A DNA stretch of 64,000 bases from Bradyrhizobium erythrophlei (GTDB taxonomy: Bacteria > Pseudomonadota > Alphaproteobacteria > Rhizobiales > Xanthobacteraceae). This document shows, piece after piece, positions 37,117-45,275 of the stretch. The stretch's first letter is position 1. Each line of letters starts with the position of its first letter. A program made the translations under genes and the position numbers. The notes under the pieces are model-generated. The model was not told where the DNA came from and did not search any database. It worked only from the letters and a program-made list of their open reading frames with translations. The stretch lies in assembly GCA_900129675.1 (NCBI GenBank), contig FSRD01000001.1, positions 6,437,501 through 6,501,500 on the forward strand, read 5' to 3'.

Positions 37117-37216
37117 TGAGGGTACGTCGGTCGTTGACCCTCGGCACGCCGCGCGGCTTGTTCGGAAGGAACGGCCTGATGGCAGTCCACTCAAAGTCTG
37201 TGAGTTCGTATCTCAT
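37117..37216 (-). pseudogene. N-terminal fragment of an IS5-family transposase
   Basis: The leftward frame from 37216 encodes MRYELTDFEWTAIRPFL, PNKPRGVP and RVNDRRTLN, the standard beginning of an IS5-family (IS427-like) transposase. It breaks off after about 33 residues at the junction with the DUF3800-like fragment. The matching C-terminal piece of the same transposase type is at 51450-51555. Confidence 0.75.
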
Positions 37217-37622
37217 GATTCGAGGCCCCGGTTCGGGAGCTTGAATCACGCCTATCTCGGTGTTCGCAACGCCGAATTGCAGGTCCGAGATGGGCCGGAT
37301 AGCGGACATGCCGCAGATTATGTCAAAAACGACGCGAATGACCCGTAGCGGATGTCCCATATCCTCGTTATCCTTGTGATTGGGACAGACAGCTCAGGAA
37401 TGCCTAGGAGCGGCTGATTTCACTAAAGGTTTCCGCTTCGGTCGCCCCGTTCCACACCTACGGCTTGGGCGTTATCCGAGCGTCTGCTTATGCCCTGATA
37501 GGATGCGGCTGAGGTAAGAGGCCGCGATCAAAGTCAAGTCTCTGCGTTCGTTGCGCCTTGCTCGAAATCGTGACAACCTGAAAATGTTTTCACTCTTGGC
37601 TGCCTTTTTGCAAGAGGCGAAT
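37217..37622. other. Intergenic stretch without a recognised gene
   Basis: The first 100 bases may be the upstream end of the IS5-type remnant and include a fragment of a bradyrhizobial repeat (GGCCGGATAGCGGACATG). The remainder precedes the next gene and should hold its promoter. Confidence 0.4.
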
Positions 37623-39164
37623 ATGTCGAACGATTTGGAAGTTGAAAGCGAGCTGCAAAACGCGTTGGCGCACGCAGTTGCGCCCATGCGTGGGCAAGAT
37701 TGTGCAAATTTTTTGGCTGAACAGGTTGCGGTCGGTGAGGTCAAAGCTGATTTTGACAGAACGCCTGCACAATCTAAGGATCGCGCGTTTCAGACCAATA
37801 GGTATTTTTGGTCTGACGTTATTGCAGAGAAAATTCGTGCCAACACGGTGGTTGAGCTACGGGATTTTGTGCTGACGGAGTGGATTCCCAGATCTCCGGG
37901 AACGTTCCACACGGGTCGGGCTCGCGACGCACGCCGAGAAGCCTGGAGTCACCGTATACCGGATAGGGTGATTCAGAACGTGCGCCGACACGACGAATTT
38001 ATATCCAATCGCATTGTGTTCAACCCCATGTCGAAAAGAGGGTTGGGTCACGACATTGCCTTTCCCCGCAATAAGATACGGAGTGGCGACCCCCCGGTAG
38101 TATTCAGCCCTGACGGCAAGCTATCGATGATCGAAGGAGGAATAGGCTGCGTGCGATTGCAGCCGGTTCAATTGCGTAACGGAGAATGCTGGCTGCTTGG
38201 CGCGACGTCGTCCGGAGTGGCGCACGAGGGTTTGATTGTCGCATTGAATGACAACCTTTATCAGGACGTCATTGAAGATGTAGCCTCGGGTGGCCTCCGC
38301 TGTGAACGACTAATTGGCCAGCTAAGATTTGCTCGGACACTTGAGGCCATCGATTTTACAACAGGAATTCCAAAGCTTTATTTAGAAGTGGACCAAATAG
38401 ATCGCAAGCCACTGGGGCTGTTCAGGAGACGCCAAAAACAATCTTGCCTAATCTGCGCTGCTGTCGGTTTCAAAAGTAATTACGAGGGTAAGAGTCGTTT
38501 GTACGCAACGTATGCCTCGTTTTACAGCGACAGCAAATTGTCGCTACGGAATGCAGTCGACTGGATGGACGAAGAATACATTCGCGGCATGTACACCGGA
38601 GCTGTCGTGGCCGACTTTGACGAGCAATCGTCTCGGTTTCCGGGGGCTGTATTTGGCTTGATGAAGATTATGAGAGGGACGATCAACGTCGCAGACGCGA
38701 ATCGAATCGTCCTCTCTGTCGCTGACGAGTGGGCAGCAGAACGCGTCGCAAAGGCGATAGAGCGCACCAACTCAATCAATATGGAGGTTCACAGTATGAC
38801 TATAATGAAGACGGTGAAGATAGGAAACAATAATCAGATAAGTGCCCCCATCACAATTGCAGATACGATCCAGGGCAGCTTCAACGCGATTGCCTCATCG
38901 AAGGAGGACGATCAAACCAAGGCACTGCTGTCTCAATTGGTGCGAGCCGTTGCGGAGTTGGGGCCAAACATTCCTGAAGCAGATGCGAAATCGCTCGCGC
39001 GAGACGCCGACGACGTAGTGAGGGAAGCAACGGGCTCAGAGCCGAGGCGTGAAGTATGCCGCAGCTTTCTAAATCGGATGGGAAAAGCTGCAAAGGCTAT
39101 CGGCTCGGTCGCGGCCCCGGTGGCTACGGTCGTAGCTGCAATACTGAAATTCTATTCCGATTGA
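37623..39164 (+). CDS. Unknown protein with a C-terminal effector-associated-like domain
   Basis: The 513-residue protein starts at the ATG following AAGAGGCGAAT. Residues 1-390 show no family I know; they are mixed alpha/beta with several cysteines. Residues 392-513 carry KTVKIGNNNQISAPITIADT, then SQLVRAVAELGPNIPEADAK, PRREVCRSFLNRMGKAAKAI and a hydrophobic end (VAAPVATVVAAILKFYSD). This tail resembles one found at the ends of diverse bacterial effector or conflict proteins. Base composition is visibly poorer in GC than its neighbours, pointing to transfer. Function unknown. Confidence 0.65.
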   Translation: MSNDLEVESELQNALAHAVAPMRGQDCANFLAEQVAVGEVKADFDRTPAQSKDRAFQTNRYFWSDVIAEKIRANTVVELRDFVLTEWIPRSPGTFHTGRARDARREAWSHRIPDRVIQNVRRHDEFISNRIVFNPMSKRGLGHDIAFPRNKIRSGDPPVVFSPDGKLSMIEGGIGCVRLQPVQLRNGECWLLGATSSGVAHEGLIVALNDNLYQDVIEDVASGGLRCERLIGQLRFARTLEAIDFTTGIPKLYLEVDQIDRKPLGLFRRRQKQSCLICAAVGFKSNYEGKSRLYATYASFYSDSKLSLRNAVDWMDEEYIRGMYTGAVVADFDEQSSRFPGAVFGLMKIMRGTINVADANRIVLSVADEWAAERVAKAIERTNSINMEVHSMTIMKTVKIGNNNQISAPITIADTIQGSFNAIASSKEDDQTKALLSQLVRAVAELGPNIPEADAKSLARDADDVVREATGSEPRREVCRSFLNRMGKAAKAIGSVAAPVATVVAAILKFYSD

Positions 39165-39213
39165 CTTGGCCCATCGCAATTCCTCTCGCCACTCTTATTC
39201 TACTTCATCTATT

Positions 39214-39534
39214 CTACTTCATCTGGCCGGCTTTGGCGCGGCGCGCGGCCTTCTTGCGGCGGCTCTCGGCGGGCAGGCTTCCCTGCCATAGCTCGATCTC
39301 GTCTTCGTACCAGACGCGCTTATTCGGGCTGATGAAATGGCCGCTCGGAAACTCCTTGCGCTCGATCATTCGCATCAGCGTCGTTCGGCCGACCGGCACC
39401 AGCTCCAACACCTGCTCGATCCTGAGCATGCGGCGCGGCCCCTTTCGTGTGTCGTCCATCTCCAGCACTTTGCGCTCCCTTCCTTTCGTGCGCGCTTTCT
39501 CGTGCCCCAGGCCGACCTTGCGCTTTCCCTCCAC
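39214..39534 (-). CDS. AlpA-family DNA-binding protein
   Basis: The 106-residue protein has a lysine/arginine-rich N-terminus and an AlpA/excisionase-type winged helix: MLRIEQVLELVPVGRTTLMR, then EFPSGHFISPNKRVWYEDEI. AlpA proteins regulate excision or late genes of phage-like elements. It starts with GTG immediately after the stop of the gene upstream; an ATG at 39459 would give a 81-residue form. It closes the leftward arm of the phage module. No integrase follows. Confidence 0.8.
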   Translation of the reverse strand: MEGKRKVGLGHEKARTKGRERKVLEMDDTRKGPRRMLRIEQVLELVPVGRTTLMRMIERKEFPSGHFISPNKRVWYEDEIELWQGSLPAESRRKKAARRAKAGQMK

Positions 39535-39744
39535 TCACTGCATAGCGTTCATCAGCTGATGCAGCTCGACCGCCGCGCGCTTCAGCTCATCAGGATCACG
39601 TTTCGCGGCGATCCCGAGCACGGTCGCGAGGACCGCGAACGCGACCTTGACCTGAACGGCGGCTGGCTCGCTGCGCAGCTCGTCCATGATCTCCTCGTGC
39701 AGCTCGTTCACCGCCTTGTTTTCGTTCTCGCTCATCCGCATCAT
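39535..39744 (-). CDS. Small phage-type protein of unknown function
   Basis: The 69-residue helical protein contains NELHEEIMDELRSEP and a C-terminal AAVELHQLMNAMQ. It overlaps the previous gene by four bases (ATGA) and abuts the AlpA gene. No family recognised. Confidence 0.6.
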   Translation of the reverse strand: MMRMSENENKAVNELHEEIMDELRSEPAAVQVKVAFAVLATVLGIAAKRDPDELKRAAVELHQLMNAMQ

Positions 39745-39866
39745 CGCCTCCTCTCAAAGGGTACAGGCGCTGCGTGGTATGCTTCACGCAGTCGATCAGC
39801 GGGCCGCGCCGTCCGATGCTGAGCGTTGGCAAATATCTTCAGCTCGTGCGTGCGCTCGCGGCTCAT
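39741..39866 (-). CDS. Very small phage-type protein
   Basis: This 41-residue frame (MSRERTHELKIFANAQHRTA to PFERRR) links its neighbours by four-base ATGA overlaps at both ends. That is the main evidence it is translated. Function unknown. Confidence 0.5.
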   Translation of the reverse strand: MSRERTHELKIFANAQHRTARPADRLREAYHAAPVPFERRR

Positions 39867-40063
39867 GGCAGGTCCAGCCCCTCGTCGTGGATCAGCGCCA
39901 GCACATCGCGCAGTTGCTCGCGCCCGATCACCACCTCGCAGATCGGCGTGCCGTCCTCGCGTGCCGGGATCAGATGCAGCCCGCAGGTCGGATCGCCGCA
40001 GACGCATGTCGTAAATGAATACGCCCGCGCGCAATCCGGCCTGTTGATCCGCGATCTGATCAT
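39863..40063 (-). CDS. Small cysteine-containing phage-type protein
   Basis: This 66-residue protein has the motif TTCVCGDPTCGLHLIPARED, which could bind zinc, followed by a short helix (REQLRDVLALIHDEGLDLP). It overlaps both neighbours by four bases. Function unknown. Confidence 0.65.
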   Translation of the reverse strand: MIRSRINRPDCARAYSFTTCVCGDPTCGLHLIPAREDGTPICEVVIGREQLRDVLALIHDEGLDLP

Positions 40064-40704
40064 CGCACCAGCTCCATCGCCTTGTCGTACATACGGCCCA
40101 GCTCGGCGACCGCATCAGGCCCGTCGCGCTCGGCCATCTCGCGCAGCGTCGGCATGCCGCTGCTGATCGACGCCATGATCTCGTCGTGAGTCGCTGGGCG
40201 GCCCTCGGCGAAGAACTCGACGCGCTCGGGATCGCCGACATTGAACAGCGCGCCGCCTCGGCCATCCTTGACCACCGAGTATTTCAGCGTGGTCCACATC
40301 AGCGTGACGCCTGGATTCCTGCGCAGCATGATGCCCGCGGGCTCCAGATGCTCGGGCATATCCACTTCGTTGCGGCGCATCCTCGGCTGCGTCAAAAATG
40401 GACAGGCCCGCACGGCATAGAGCGCGCACTCGCGATGGCTCGGCGGCTCGGCGCTGACCCTGTTGACGGCGCACATCGGGCCGATCACGAAGACCATGAA
40501 CTTCCCGAGCGGCTCGCCGCAAAGCCAGCACCGCTTCAGCCTGACGCAGATCGCCAGCTTCTCGCCGTCGAAGCCGCGAAACTCTGGCTTGCCATCGACG
40601 TAGGGCACGAAGTACGGGATCGGAAAACCCTGATCGTTGATCTTGAGGCGATTCATCCGATCCGGCAGCTCCAGATAGCGGATGCGCTGGTTCAGCTCGC
40701 GCAT
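40060..40704 (-). CDS. Phage-type hypothetical protein with a CxxC pair
   Basis: The 214-residue protein contains RLKRCWLCGEPLGKFMVFVI and later ECALYAVRACPFL, suggesting a metal-binding N-terminal half. The C-terminal part is acidic and helical (PTLREMAERDGPDAVAELGR). Its start shares one base with the stop of the upstream gene. It recurs in rhizobial prophage-like clusters as I recall, but has no known function. Confidence 0.7.
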   Translation of the reverse strand: MRELNQRIRYLELPDRMNRLKINDQGFPIPYFVPYVDGKPEFRGFDGEKLAICVRLKRCWLCGEPLGKFMVFVIGPMCAVNRVSAEPPSHRECALYAVRACPFLTQPRMRRNEVDMPEHLEPAGIMLRRNPGVTLMWTTLKYSVVKDGRGGALFNVGDPERVEFFAEGRPATHDEIMASISSGMPTLREMAERDGPDAVAELGRMYDKAMELVR

Positions 40705-40997
40705 CAGCTATCTCCGCCATTCGCCTGCCGGTCGAGCGCCCGCAGCAGCTCGATGATCTGGTCGAAGGCCAGCTTGCCGATGCCGTCCAGATTCCGCAGC
40801 TTATGCGGTCCTGCCGCCCTCAGCTGCTCGACGGTGAGGATGCCAGCCTTGTCGAGCCGGTGCAGCACGCGGGGCGGCAGAGCCATCGCGTTGGGCTGGT
40901 CCAGCGCGCTCTCGTGCCACCATGCGCCGCTGGCGGCGACGTGCTCGGCGAGCGATGATAATGCGGTGGGGTGCGTCGGAATGTTCTGCTCGGTCAT
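40704..40997 (-). CDS. Protein with an RNA-polymerase-alpha-CTD-like helix-hairpin-helix domain
   Basis: The 97-residue protein ends with about 45 residues resembling the alpha-subunit C-terminal domain: LHRLDKAGILTVEQLRAAGP then KLRNLDGIGKLAFDQIIELL. In RNA polymerase this fold binds upstream promoter DNA and activators. A phage-type copy might bind DNA or modulate transcription; that is inference. A CCAAAGGAGGGAAACC ribosome site precedes it. Confidence 0.7.
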   Translation of the reverse strand: MTEQNIPTHPTALSSLAEHVAASGAWWHESALDQPNAMALPPRVLHRLDKAGILTVEQLRAAGPHKLRNLDGIGKLAFDQIIELLRALDRQANGGDS

Positions 40998-41013
40998 GGT
41001 TTCCCTCCTTTGG

Positions 41014-41193
41014 TTAGTAGTCCTCTCGCTGCATCAGATCGCGGTAACTGGCGATGTTGGCGCGCACCTCCAGCCAGGCGAACCGGAACGCTGACCGCAG
41101 GCCGCGCCATAGCTCCTCGGCGAACGCCCAGATCAGGATGAACGGCAGCGCTATCGTGATCGAGGAGCGGACAAATATCTGCTTGGCGGTCAT
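41014..41193 (-). CDS. Small single-span membrane protein
   Basis: This 59-residue protein follows AGGAGCAAAATC. It has one hydrophobic segment (SSITIALPFILIWAFAEELW) and a basic/amphipathic C-terminus ending DLMQREDY. It lies in the leftward phage arm. Function unknown. Confidence 0.6.
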   Translation of the reverse strand: MTAKQIFVRSSITIALPFILIWAFAEELWRGLRSAFRFAWLEVRANIASYRDLMQREDY

Positions 41194-41304
41194 GATTTTG
41201 CTCCTGTTGTCAGCAGGCCGAGCTGATCGGCGCGCTCAGAAGCTAGCGCGATGCCACGGCTGCGCCGTGAGCGTGTGGAAGGTGGCCATGGTGCGGTCCT
41301 TTTT

Positions 41305-41517
41305 TCATTTTTGCCCCAGCACCCGCTTCGCGTTCGCAATCTTGGCCTTGGTAATTCCAGCCTGCGTCAAGGCCTTCAATGCCGCGCGCATCTTCAGCAG
41401 ATGCTGCGCATCCTTGATCTCGATCAGCGCCACCAAGCGCGGGTTGTTCTCGCCCGCCAGCCGTTCAAGGCATTGCCAGACGCCCGGCTTTTTCTTGATG
41501 GTGCTGCCGTTCCTCAT
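41305..41517 (-). CDS. Small basic phage-type protein
   Basis: The 70-residue lysine-rich, mostly helical protein contains QHLLKMRAALKALTQAGITK. It overlaps the upstream gene by four bases. Function unknown. Confidence 0.6.
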   Translation of the reverse strand: MRNGSTIKKKPGVWQCLERLAGENNPRLVALIEIKDAQHLLKMRAALKALTQAGITKAKIANAKRVLGQK

Positions 41518-41915
41518 GCCGCGCGATAGTCTGCCAGCCTGTCGAGTTCGGTCGCCAGCCGATCATTGACATCGTCGCCGCGCTTGGCTTCGGCCAGGGC
41601 CGCGCTGCCGAGCAGATAGAGCGCGGTGATGTCGGCCTTAACCTTGGCGGCGCGCTCCAGCACCAGCTGCTCGACCTTCTTCGAGTTCTCCCGCGCATGC
41701 ACCAGCTCGCCAACCCAATCGGCGGCGACCTGATCGATGCCCCTGATCATCAGGTCATGCGCCTTCTGATCGAACGGCAGCGCCGAGGGCGGTAGCGATT
41801 CCCGCACCTGTATCGAGGGCTCGCGCGCCGCAAGCCGCTCCAGATCGCGCCGCGCCGTCTCATCCGCTTCGTCCAGATCGACGGGGGTTCGTTCAACGCC
41901 ATTCATCTCGATCAT
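41514..41915 (-). CDS. Phage-type hypothetical helical protein
   Basis: The 133-residue acidic protein has a long helical C-terminal half (KKVEQLVLERAAKVKADITA). It overlaps the next gene by four bases and begins within the end of a possible small cysteine-rich frame. Function unknown. Confidence 0.6.
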   Translation of the reverse strand: MIEMNGVERTPVDLDEADETARRDLERLAAREPSIQVRESLPPSALPFDQKAHDLMIRGIDQVAADWVGELVHARENSKKVEQLVLERAAKVKADITALYLLGSAALAEAKRGDDVNDRLATELDRLADYRAA

Positions 41916-42150
41916 CGTCGGTCTCCGCGTTTGGCTTTTTGACTTCCCAATCCTCCGGCTCGCCGCCCTCGCAAGGCTGGGGCGCAGTGTTTGGGCGGCG
42001 AGCCGTCGGACTCACTGCAGGTCGCGTCAGATCGATCCCGACACTGATCTGCTGTCCTCCTCGAGCCTGCTGCCCTTGCGGACAGCAGGCTTTCGGATCG
42101 ACGCAGCCGCGCGAGATACGATCACACGAGCTGCAGCGATAGCGTTTCCG
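41893..42150 (-). other. Possible small cysteine-rich (zinc-ribbon-like) coding frame lacking a clear start
   Basis: An open frame reads RYRCSSCDRISRGCVDPKAC, CPQGQQA and ends EPEDWEVKKPNAETDDDRDE-WR. The spacing of cysteines and the acidic end look protein-like, and it fills the only gap in this tightly packed arm. No ATG, GTG or TTG is available near the beginning. It may be broken, or start at an unusual codon or by frameshift from the gene ending at 42122. Confidence 0.35.
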
Positions 42151-42556
42151 TCAAGCGTTCGCGCTCGGCGGCATTCTCGATTCGCGCAAGCAGCTTGGTC
42201 CTGATGACCTCCTTGGCCTCATCCCAAAATTCGTGCAGCTCGTGATCCTTCATATTCCGCCGCGACATCGAATTGACCGCGACCACTGGCGTGCCGAGCA
42301 GCTCGCCGAGCAGCTGAAAATTGCCGGTTGCGACCAGCAGCTCGGCGCGCACGCGCTCTGGCGTGGTGTGCAGGGCCTTCGCCAGATCGTTGACGGTCGC
42401 CATGATGCGGCGGTGCTCGACCATATCCCGGTCATGCAGCGCCTCGATCTCGATCACCTGTGCGGCGAACGGCTCTCCGCTGCTCAGGCCGCGATGAAAG
42501 TCGCGCGCCTCGGCGTCGAACGGCTCAAGACCGACAGGCGTGAGCATCCACCTCAT
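42122..42556 (-). CDS. Phage-type hypothetical protein
   Basis: The 144-residue protein is largely helical, with LAKALHTTPERVRAELLVAT in the centre (possible helix-turn-helix) and a C-terminal KLLARIENAAERERLTETLS. It overlaps the ERF gene by four bases, so probably acts with the recombination genes. Function unknown. Confidence 0.6.
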   Translation of the reverse strand: MRWMLTPVGLEPFDAEARDFHRGLSSGEPFAAQVIEIEALHDRDMVEHRRIMATVNDLAKALHTTPERVRAELLVATGNFQLLGELLGTPVVAVNSMSRRNMKDHELHEFWDEAKEVIRTKLLARIENAAERERLTETLSLQLV

Positions 42557-43392
42557 TTTGTCAGCTCCTCATGCTTGGCTTCGGTGTTCTTCTCGAACAG
42601 GCGGAATAGCTGCGGCTTGGTTTCCTTCAGCTTCACCAGCAGCTCGCCGTTCAGCATCATCCATTCGTCCCACTCCCCGATGGTCCTGCAGTGGTTGACG
42701 TAGCGCTGCAACGGCTCGATGAAGTCGGCCCACGTCTGCCCCTCGTGCATCTCCAGCTTGAAGGGCTCGACGTGATCCACGACCTCGCCTGTATGCGGAT
42801 CGGTCAGCTCGTCCATCGAGCGCGGCGCAGGAGCCGGCCGATAGGATTGGCGCGGCGCGTTGCCATCGTTGTCCTCATCGACCGCGAGATTCCACATCGC
42901 GATCAGGCAATAGCGCTTCCCGTAGGTCATGCCTGAGCCGACCATATGCATCGGCGTCATCGCATCGCCGCCGCGCAGGCCCTTGATCTCGCGCGGCACG
43001 TCGATCTGATAGCGGCGGATGAAGCCGTCGCGATGCGCGAGGAAGCCGACGATGCGCCGCATGGTCGGGTCATAGCTCTGCTCTTCGGTGAAGGTCACCG
43101 CGAAGCCGTGCGACGTGTAGATCGGCCTGATGGCGCGGTCGAGCTGCGCATAGGTCGCGTATTTGGATCGCGTCTGCGGGTTGGTGGCGTCGGCGGTGAC
43201 CGGCCCCATGTCGGCCTGGGCGGCGACAAAATCCACATTGAAGCGCTTCTCGGCCTCGCGCATCTGGATGCTATCGATCAGATCATAGAGCCGCTCGATC
43301 ATGGCGGGATCGGTCTTGTTCTGCAGTGCGCGGTCGAGCGTCGTCATCGCGTCGGAGAGAACAGCAGGCAGCTGTTGACTGGCGGTGTTCAT
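42553..43392 (-). CDS. ERF-family single-strand annealing protein
   Basis: The 279-residue protein has the ERF signature in its first 160 residues: FNVDFVAAQADMGPVTADAT, KYATYAQLDRAIRPIYTSHG and GSGMTYGKRYCLIAMWNLAV. ERF proteins anneal complementary strands in phage recombination and work with a 5' exonuclease. Such a gene is directly upstream with a four-base overlap. The C-terminal third is specific to this protein. Confidence 0.9.
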   Translation of the reverse strand: MNTASQQLPAVLSDAMTTLDRALQNKTDPAMIERLYDLIDSIQMREAEKRFNVDFVAAQADMGPVTADATNPQTRSKYATYAQLDRAIRPIYTSHGFAVTFTEEQSYDPTMRRIVGFLAHRDGFIRRYQIDVPREIKGLRGGDAMTPMHMVGSGMTYGKRYCLIAMWNLAVDEDNDGNAPRQSYRPAPAPRSMDELTDPHTGEVVDHVEPFKLEMHEGQTWADFIEPLQRYVNHCRTIGEWDEWMMLNGELLVKLKETKPQLFRLFEKNTEAKHEELTK

Positions 43393-44177
43393 GCGGCCCT
43401 CCGGGTGATGGCAAGGTTCCCCTTGCGGTTGCGCGTGATCTGGAAAGCGCCAGCGAACACCTTGCCGACATCGTCGGGGACGAGATCGCGGGCGGCCTTG
43501 CCCATCTCATCGTGGGTCAGCGCCGCAGCCGCCGTGCTGTCATACTCCCGCAGGTACAGCAGCAGCTCGCCTGACCAGTTGGTCGGCTCAGCGATGATGT
43601 CGATGGTGCGCCACTTCTCCGGCGGGATGATCGGCGGCATCGGGAACGGCGGCGTCAGCGTGCGCAGGCAATTCAGGAAGATGGCCGCGCGCCGCAGCAG
43701 CTCGGCGGCGTATTCGGGATCATGCTCGTGCTCGAAGTCGAGCGGCTCATTGGTGCCCTGAGCGACCAGCAGGATGGCCTTGCTGGCTCCTGTGCAGAGC
43801 CGCTGCAGCGTCGTCTGCGGATAGTAGGCTGGGTTAAATTCTTCTCTGTAGCGCTGCGGAGAGAGAAATTTTACTTCGATGATAGCGTCGAGCGCAGCAC
43901 AATATCCGTCCAGCTTCGCGCAAACGTCTGGCAACTCGGGGTGGAACACAACTTCCCCGCGTCGAGTGATCGGGTTTGCAGTTTGGGCCTCGAACCAATC
44001 GAGGATCAACGGCTCCATATGCGAGCCCGCGCGCATCGCCCAGTTTTGCGGATCGGGCTGATCGATACCGGCGCGGATGCGGTAGTGCTTATTCCAATCC
44101 GCCTCGCTGCCGTTCATCACGACATTGGCGCTGGAGCCGGTGAATCGGCCGATCTGATACTCGAACTCGGAAGACAT
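43389..44177 (-). CDS. YqaJ/lambda-exonuclease-type recombination nuclease
   Basis: The 262-residue protein has a PD-(D/E)XK exonuclease core: RFTGSSANVVMNGSEADWNK, AMRAGSHMEPLILDWFEAQ, AKLDGYCAALDAIIEVKFLS and YYPQTTLQRLCTGASKAILL. The Asp and the Glu-Val-Lys form the catalytic site. It should resect dsDNA ends for the ERF protein encoded next. The ATG at 44177 follows CAGGAG. It is the first gene of the leftward arm. Confidence 0.88.
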   Translation of the reverse strand: MSSEFEYQIGRFTGSSANVVMNGSEADWNKHYRIRAGIDQPDPQNWAMRAGSHMEPLILDWFEAQTANPITRRGEVVFHPELPDVCAKLDGYCAALDAIIEVKFLSPQRYREEFNPAYYPQTTLQRLCTGASKAILLVAQGTNEPLDFEHEHDPEYAAELLRRAAIFLNCLRTLTPPFPMPPIIPPEKWRTIDIIAEPTNWSGELLLYLREYDSTAAAALTHDEMGKAARDLVPDDVGKVFAGAFQITRNRKGNLAITRRAA

Positions 44178-44560
44178 ACGGGCGCACTCCTGCAAGCAGT
44201 CTTTTGCAGGCTGGGTTGGCTAAGAGGTTCTTGTGCTGCGCTGACGAGCCGTCTGGCCCTGGACAATTGATCTTTGCTTTTTCTTCCACCTGCTGCGGCG
44301 TCCCGTATCCACGCGCAGCGAAGGTTCAGCGGGCGGCCATATCAATCAGAATTTGTTAAAGCGTCAAGAGTTGTTACGAGGCCGCTGGCAGATTTTTGGT
44401 TGTCACTTTTCGCATAGAGAAAATTTAATGTTCGGCGATTTGGTTTGATGTGGATGCTGCTGGTTTAATTTGGTTTGAAATTTACGACCAGCGTGTGCCA
44501 ATCAACGCCAGTTCGCATGTTTGACTGAAATAATATTTGAGGCGCAGCATCGCCGCCGTG
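44178..44560. promoter_or_regulatory. Divergent control region of the phage module
   Basis: About 380 AT-richer bases separate the leftward recombination arm from the rightward arm led by a Cro-like gene. The sequence ATTTGGTTTGA occurs twice (44439-44449 and 44468-44478), a possible operator pair. Promoters for both arms should lie here; exact boxes were not assigned. Confidence 0.5.
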
Positions 44561-44809
44561 ATGACGCGGCAACTGCAAGCAATCTGGACATTCAACGAAG
44601 TGGTGGACGTGCTCGGCGGCCCCGTCGCTGTCGGTCGTCTCACTGGCCAGACCTGCGCTGCCGTCTGCAATTGGCGCCGGTATCGCGGGCTCTTCCCGAG
44701 CAAATATTATTTTTGCATGCGGGCCGCGCTCGCGGACGAAGGCTACTTCGCGCCGATCTCGCTCTGGGGCTTCTACGGCACAAACGAAAACAAGGATCAG
44801 GCTGCCTGA
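44561..44809 (+). CDS. Cro/CI-like phage regulator
   Basis: The 82-residue protein has a compact helix-turn-helix typical of small Cro-like proteins: TFNEVVDVLGGPVAVGRLTG then AAVCNWRRYRGLFPSKYYF. It sits at the head of the rightward arm next to the divergent control region, as a phage repressor would. A TTG at 44537 would add eight residues. Confidence 0.75.
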   Translation: MTRQLQAIWTFNEVVDVLGGPVAVGRLTGQTCAAVCNWRRYRGLFPSKYYFCMRAALADEGYFAPISLWGFYGTNENKDQAA

Positions 44810-44828
44810 TGATGCTCCGAGGGATACC

Positions 44829-45275
44829 ATGCGTCAGCTATCGCTGTTCAAGGGTAAGAGGCAACAAGGCGTAGCGCCGCCGCCGCTGGAGTTCGCAACC
44901 CACGCTACGCTCGCGGACATCTGCAAGCGCTGGATCAATCCGCACTGGAAGTTCACCCATCTTCCGCTCGGCGAGCACCGCGAACATCGCATCAATCCGC
45001 GCACTGGCAGACGATACTCGCCATCGGGTCAGCGCCTGCAGCGCATGGGCGTGCAGCCAGGCTGGCCGGATTTTATTTTCGTCGGCCCCGAGCAGCGCGT
45101 GTTCTGGCTGGAACTGAAGCGCTTCAAGACCGGCCGGCTGTCCGAAGATCAGAGCGAAGTGCTCGCCCATCTCGTCGCCTGCGGCTTCGCAGTGCTGGTC
45201 ACCACCTCGCTCGATGATGCCGTCGCCACGCTGAAGCAACTCGGCATCCTGCGCTCGAATGTGGAGCTGCAGTGA
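44829..45275 (+). CDS. VRR-NUC domain nuclease
   Basis: The 148-residue protein carries the virus-type replication-repair nuclease fold: MGVQPGWPDFIFVGPEQRVF, WLELKRFKTGRLSEDQ and LVACGFAVLVTTSLDDAVAT. The acid-Glu-x-Lys core (PDF, ELK) is intact. VRR-NUC proteins cut branched DNA during phage replication. Its stop overlaps the next start by one base. Confidence 0.88.
   Translation: MRQLSLFKGKRQQGVAPPPLEFATHATLADICKRWINPHWKFTHLPLGEHREHRINPRTGRRYSPSGQRLQRMGVQPGWPDFIFVGPEQRVFWLELKRFKTGRLSEDQSEVLAHLVACGFAVLVTTSLDDAVATLKQLGILRSNVELQ

Noticed and set aside
37116..37348. Continuation of the DUF3800-like frame to 37348
   Set aside because: Beyond 37116 the DNA is antisense IS5-type transposase, so the frame stays open only by chance.
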